From Acetobacteraceae bacterium (GTDB taxonomy: Bacteria; Pseudomonadota; Alphaproteobacteria; Acetobacterales; Acetobacteraceae): a stretch of 7,645 nucleotides of DNA. Positions 5,598-7,645 of the stretch are shown in pieces. The stretch covers positions 1 through 7,645 of the forward strand of contig CANJSR010000235.1 in assembly GCA_947476855.1 (NCBI GenBank), read 5' to 3'. Numbering within the stretch: position 1 is the first letter of the stretch; each line of letters opens with the position of its first letter. Made by a program: the position numbers and the translations under genes. The notes beneath the pieces were generated by a model. It was not told the DNA's origin and did no database searches. It worked only from the letters and a program-made list of their open reading frames with translations.

Positions 5598-7100
5598 TCA
5601 GGTACGGCGCAGACGGGTCCGGATCATGGTGAGGATGTGACGTTCCGCTCCGCTGGGCCGCCCGACCAGAAACCACAGCGCGGTCATGGTCATGAGGTAG
5701 ACGGCCGCGCCGGTCAGGCTCCTGGTGCCGAGATCGAGGATCAGGCCCATGGTTGTCGGGTCCGGGGAAGGGGTCCAGGCCAGGCCGGCTGGCAGCAGCG
5801 CGGCAGCCATCGCGGCACTCGCGGTGACCGGGCGCCACAGGGTGGCAACGACCTGTCTGGTCTGGACCTCGATGCGCGGCAGGACGACCCACAGGCTGAC
5901 GCATTGGTCGATGGCCAGGGACAGGCCCGCCCCGATGGCGGCGCCAACCAATCCCCATTGCGTGATGCAGGCGATCATCAGCGGAACTCGCACGATGAAA
6001 GATTGCAGGAGCAGCCAGAACGTCGTGTGGACGCCGCCCGTCGCGGTCAGATAGGCGCTGCCGATCGAGGTCAGCATGCTGAGAGTGCTGACAACCGAAA
6101 TGATCTCGATCACGCCGATCACGCCGGTCCATTGCGCGCCGAGGATGAGATGCACGAGCGGGTGGGCAATCATCGAGATGCCGACGCCCGCCGGCAGCAC
6201 GATGACCGCCGACACGCCGATCGCGGCGAGAAACATGACCCCCGGCTTGTCTGGCGACTCCTGTTGGGAGGCGAAGCCGGAAAACAACGCCCGGTTCAGC
6301 GGTTCCACCAGTTCGGTCGTGGTCAGGGTCCCGACCTCATGCCCCACCGCGTAGGTCCCTACCGCGTCGGTGCCGAGGATGCGGCCGACAATCGCGTGGT
6401 CCGATCGGTCGCGCGCCTGGACCAGCACCGCCACGCCCCAGGTCCAGAGGGAGAAGCCCGCGAGCTGCCGCCAGGCGGTCAGGGAGAAGCGCGGCCGATA
6501 GGGCGACATGACGTAGCTCAGGATCACCCGGATCACGCGCCCGACCAGCGGCCCGACGATCAGGGCCCAGTAGTCGCGGAGGATGAATGCCATCGTGATG
6601 GTCGTGGCGACGCTGGCGAGGCGTGACCAGACCTGCAACTGGAACTCCTTGTGGAAGGCCAGGTCGCGGCGGAAATCGACGATGCCGATGTTCTCGAAGG
6701 ACGTGATGATCATGCCGATCGACAAAGCGAGCATGATCGGCACCAGCCGGTCCTCGGAGAAAAAGCTGGCGACGGGGACCGCGAACCCCAGGATCAGGGC
6801 CGCCGTCAGCAGGCCGCGCAGGACGGACAGGGTGAAGGCCGTGTCGTACATCGCGCGATCGGGCTTGCGTTCACGGATCAGCGCGTCGGCGACGCCGACC
6901 GAGGAGAGCGCTTCCGCGGCGGCGATGAAGCCGGTCGCCAGGGCGATCAGGCCGAAATCCGTCGGGTCCAGCAGCCGCACGAGAACCAGCGTGCTGAGCA
7001 GCCCGATATTCCGCGTGGCCAGTCGCCACGCGATGACCCATCCGGCGCCCTTGGCGGTCCGGCTGGCGATCGATCCCCGGCCGCTTTCGTCTGTGCTCAT
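5598..7100 (-). CDS. Polysaccharide/lipopolysaccharide flippase of the WzxC (PST) family
   Basis: A 500-residue multi-pass inner-membrane protein with about 12-14 hydrophobic segments. Such proteins move lipid-linked polysaccharide units across the cytoplasmic membrane for capsule, exopolysaccharide or O-antigen. WzxC-type marks are clear: VRLLDPTDFGLIALATGFI (41-59) in the first transmembrane pair; RRDLAFHKEFQLQVWSRLAS (144-163); and DRSDHAIVGRILGTDAVGTY (231-250) followed by LVEPLNRALFSGFA (264-277). The N-terminus before residue 18 is polar and cytosolic, and the C-terminus ends in a basic tail. The ATG at 7100 is the first possible start, because a stop (TGA) stands two codons upstream in frame. 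No clear Shine-Dalgarno precedes it. The gene starts only 34 bases beyond the rpoC terminator hairpin. No glycosyltransferase or other wzx/wzy partner is visible here, so it looks like an orphan. Confidence 0.92.
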   Translation of the reverse strand: MSTDESGRGSIASRTAKGAGWVIAWRLATRNIGLLSTLVLVRLLDPTDFGLIALATGFIAAAEALSSVGVADALIRERKPDRAMYDTAFTLSVLRGLLTAALILGFAVPVASFFSEDRLVPIMLALSIGMIITSFENIGIVDFRRDLAFHKEFQLQVWSRLASVATTITMAFILRDYWALIVGPLVGRVIRVILSYVMSPYRPRFSLTAWRQLAGFSLWTWGVAVLVQARDRSDHAIVGRILGTDAVGTYAVGHEVGTLTTTELVEPLNRALFSGFASQQESPDKPGVMFLAAIGVSAVIVLPAGVGISMIAHPLVHLILGAQWTGVIGVIEIISVVSTLSMLTSIGSAYLTATGGVHTTFWLLLQSFIVRVPLMIACITQWGLVGAAIGAGLSLAIDQCVSLWVVLPRIEVQTRQVVATLWRPVTASAAMAAALLPAGLAWTPSPDPTTMGLILDLGTRSLTGAAVYLMTMTALWFLVGRPSGAERHILTMIRTRLRRT

Positions 7101-7124
7101 CGGTCAGTCACGTAGGAGCGTGGT

Positions 7125-7166
7125 CGGAAACGAACAGGGCCAGGAACCGTGTGGTTCCTGGCCCTG
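7125..7166 (-). terminator. Intrinsic terminator of rpoC
   Basis: A perfect 14-bp stem with a 4-base loop: CAGGGCCAGGAACC (7135-7148), loop 7149-7152, GGTTCCTGGCCCTG (7153-7166). On the minus strand the stem begins 21 bases after the rpoC stop codon and is followed by TTCGTTTCC, a moderate T-rich tail. On the plus strand no T-run follows, so the orientation is minus. It insulates the flippase gene from the heavily transcribed RNA polymerase operon. Confidence 0.85.
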
Positions 7167-7187
7167 CGATCGGTAGCCTGCCGAGGG

Positions 7188-7645
<458 letters not shown>

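Noticed and set aside
5574..6626. Plus-strand open frame (350 codons) opposite the flippase gene
   Set aside because: Its composition is dominated by Asp, Arg, Gly, His and Gln, as expected from the reverse strand of a membrane protein; no motif or ribosome site was seen.

Overview
This GC-rich window carries eight protein-coding genes. Seven lie on the minus strand and one on the plus strand. The gene at the right edge is the C-terminal end of rpoC. Together with the base composition and the broad family mix, it suggests a proteobacterium, probably an alphaproteobacterium (Rhodospirillales or Acetobacteraceae would fit). The lineage is an inference; no rRNA or other decisive marker is present.

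Layout, read right to left along the minus strand: the end of rpoC (7645-7188) is followed by a near-perfect intrinsic terminator. Next is a 500-residue WzxC-type polysaccharide flippase (7100-5598). After an 82-base gap comes a compact three-gene run: a D-2-hydroxyacid dehydrogenase (5515-4535), an acyl-CoA-dehydrogenase-fold flavoprotein (4538-3357, joined by a 4-base ATGA overlap) and a small cupin (3345-3016, 11 bases further on). A lone plus-strand Nudix-type gene (2285-3046) interrupts the minus-strand series. Its 3' end overlaps the cupin tail to tail by 31 bases. A divergent intergenic region (2110-2284) separates it from a second minus-strand block: a cupin with a natural polyhistidine N-terminus (2109-1576), a class III CoA-transferase (1429-212) and the start of an enoyl-CoA hydratase/isomerase (212-1, cut by the window, joined by a 1-base TGATG overlap).

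Working together: apart from rpoC, the flippase and the Nudix gene, the contents look like an accessory catabolic locus. A flavoprotein would oxidise a substrate, a hydroxyacid dehydrogenase would interconvert 2-keto and D-2-hydroxy acids, and cupins would act as metal-dependent enzymes or small-molecule binders. A CoA-transferase and a crotonase would then carry an acid through CoA-thioester chemistry. The substrate cannot be read from the sequence. The most striking non-coding signals are three perfect inverted repeats: one burying the Shine-Dalgarno of the CoA-transferase gene, one directly after the cupin stop codon, and the rpoC terminator.
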